A DNA stretch of 64,000 nucleotides from Myxococcales bacterium (GTDB taxonomy: Bacteria; Myxococcota; Myxococcia; Myxococcales; Myxococcaceae): NCBI GenBank assembly GCA_020846875.1, contig JADLDB010000067.1:1-64000 (forward strand), read 5' to 3'. Position 1 is the stretch's first letter; the number at the start of each line of letters is the position of its first letter. Shown piece by piece: positions 63,440 to 64,000 of this stretch. Both the position numbers and the translations under genes were made by a program. The notes below the pieces were generated by a model that made no database searches, was not told the origin of the DNA, and was given only the letters and a program-made list of their open reading frames with translations.

Positions 63440-64000
63440 TCAGGCCAGCGCGCGCTGCATCAGCAGGTGCGTCATCTGAGGCGTGGCGGGCAGCGGGATG
63501 CGGTACTGGGCCTTGAGCGCCACCGCGGCCGCCGCGTCCGAGGCCGAGGTGGGGTTCACCAGCAGCACCACCTTGAAGTCGCGCTTCTTGGCCTGGAAGC
63601 CCCACACCGCCTTGCGCACCTCGAAGCTGGCCTGGCTGCCCGACAACACCAGCACGTCAGGGGCCTCGGTGGGCAGCGCCCCGCCGTGCGTCATGTGCGC
63701 GCCGAGGTGCCGGCACACGTCGCCCAGCAGCCTGGTGGCGGCGGCGTCGTCGCTCATCACGTACACCCACTTCTGGCCGGGCTGCTTGGCGGGGACGGGG
63801 GAGGGCTGGCGGACCCGCTGCGTCTTGCGCTGGGCGACCAGCGCGCTGACCGTCTCGCGCACCGTGTCCAGCTCGAAGGGCTTGGACAGGTACTCGTCGG
63901 CCACGCCCACCAGCTCGTCGGCCGAGCCCGGCGTGGCGTGCCCGGTGATGAAGATGATCACCGCGTCGGGGATCTGCGAGCGGATCGATCGGGCCACGTT
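63440..64000 (-). CDS. Response-regulator-like protein, C-terminal part (cut by window edge)
   Basis: At least 187 codons, open to the right edge. The visible N-terminal part, ARSIRSQIPDAVIIFITGHA then LVGVADEYLSKPFELDTVRE, is the second half of a receiver domain, with the conserved Thr (FITGH) and Lys (SKPF). The phospho-acceptor Asp lies outside the window. After a Gln/Pro/Arg linker comes a second alpha/beta unit (WVYVMSDDAAATRLLGDVCR, DVLVLSGSQASFEVRKAVWG, FKVVLLVNPTSASDAAAAVA) that looks like a degenerate receiver domain without its acidic pocket. The stop is 2 nt from the convergent kinase stop. Confidence 0.75.
   Translation of the reverse strand, partial: NVARSIRSQIPDAVIIFITGHATPGSADELVGVADEYLSKPFELDTVRETVSALVAQRKTQRVRQPSPVPAKQPGQKWVYVMSDDAAATRLLGDVCRHLGAHMTHGGALPTEAPDVLVLSGSQASFEVRKAVWGFQAKKRDFKVVLLVNPTSASDAAAAVALKAQYRIPLPATPQMTHLLMQRALA

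Noticed and set aside
63435-63442. Palindrome tgacgtca at the kinase/response-regulator junction as an operator
   Set aside because: It arises from two convergent TGA stop codons two bases apart and lies downstream of both genes.

Overview
The window is about 70% GC, with codon third positions that are almost all G or C. It is rich in lipoproteins, ECF sigma factors, a FecR protein and a giant Cys-rich secreted repeat protein. This points to a myxobacterium (Myxococcota, Myxococcales-like). No tRNA, rRNA or CRISPR array was seen.

Layout. 1-2344 is a graveyard of mobile elements: the 3' part of a group II intron with a gutted reverse transcriptase, an antiparallel IS21 IstB scrap and a multiply frameshifted IS66 transposase, with one small anchored-protein gene between them. 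2575-18598 (minus strand) is a tightly coupled cluster: a lipoprotein, a PhoD-like metallophosphatase without a Tat signal, a DUF6603-like protein of 1063 aa, and three large proteins of 871, 1537 (with a LamG-like domain) and 542 aa that I cannot assign. This is the best candidate here for an undescribed system. 18719-26299 holds lipoproteins, an ECF sigma factor, an acyltransferase relic, glutaryl-CoA dehydrogenase, a Uma2-family protein, a decayed antitoxin/nucleotidyltransferase pair, a heme-oxygenase-like di-iron protein and a CBS-domain protein.

26359-36774 is a complete 11-gene complex I operon, nuoABCDHIJKLMN. It lacks nuoE, nuoF and nuoG, so the NADH-oxidising module must come from elsewhere or be replaced by another electron donor. 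A hemerythrin-like protein follows, then a 1211-aa lipoprotein with about 22 tandem Cys-rich repeats, a DUF4332 protein and an M1 aminopeptidase with HEAT-like repeats.

44449-53850 carries a frameshifted DUF1801 gene, a RelE/ParE-type toxin-antitoxin operon with an extra 49-codon leader ORF and an operator-like palindrome, a beta-hydroxyacid dehydrogenase, a PlsC-type acyltransferase, a second Cys/Gly-rich lipoprotein and an ABC exporter pair. 54872-57884 is a translationally coupled ECF sigma/FecR/kelch-lipoprotein operon. The right end has a methyltransferase, a lipoprotein, an RlmN-family radical SAM methyltransferase, a nucleoside kinase fused to a cyclic-nucleotide-binding domain, and the C-terminal part of a response regulator cut by the window edge.

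Across the window, at least seven genes without a Shine-Dalgarno sequence have a TAnnnT-like hexamer ending 8-10 nt before the start codon. This suggests leaderless or very short-leader transcripts.
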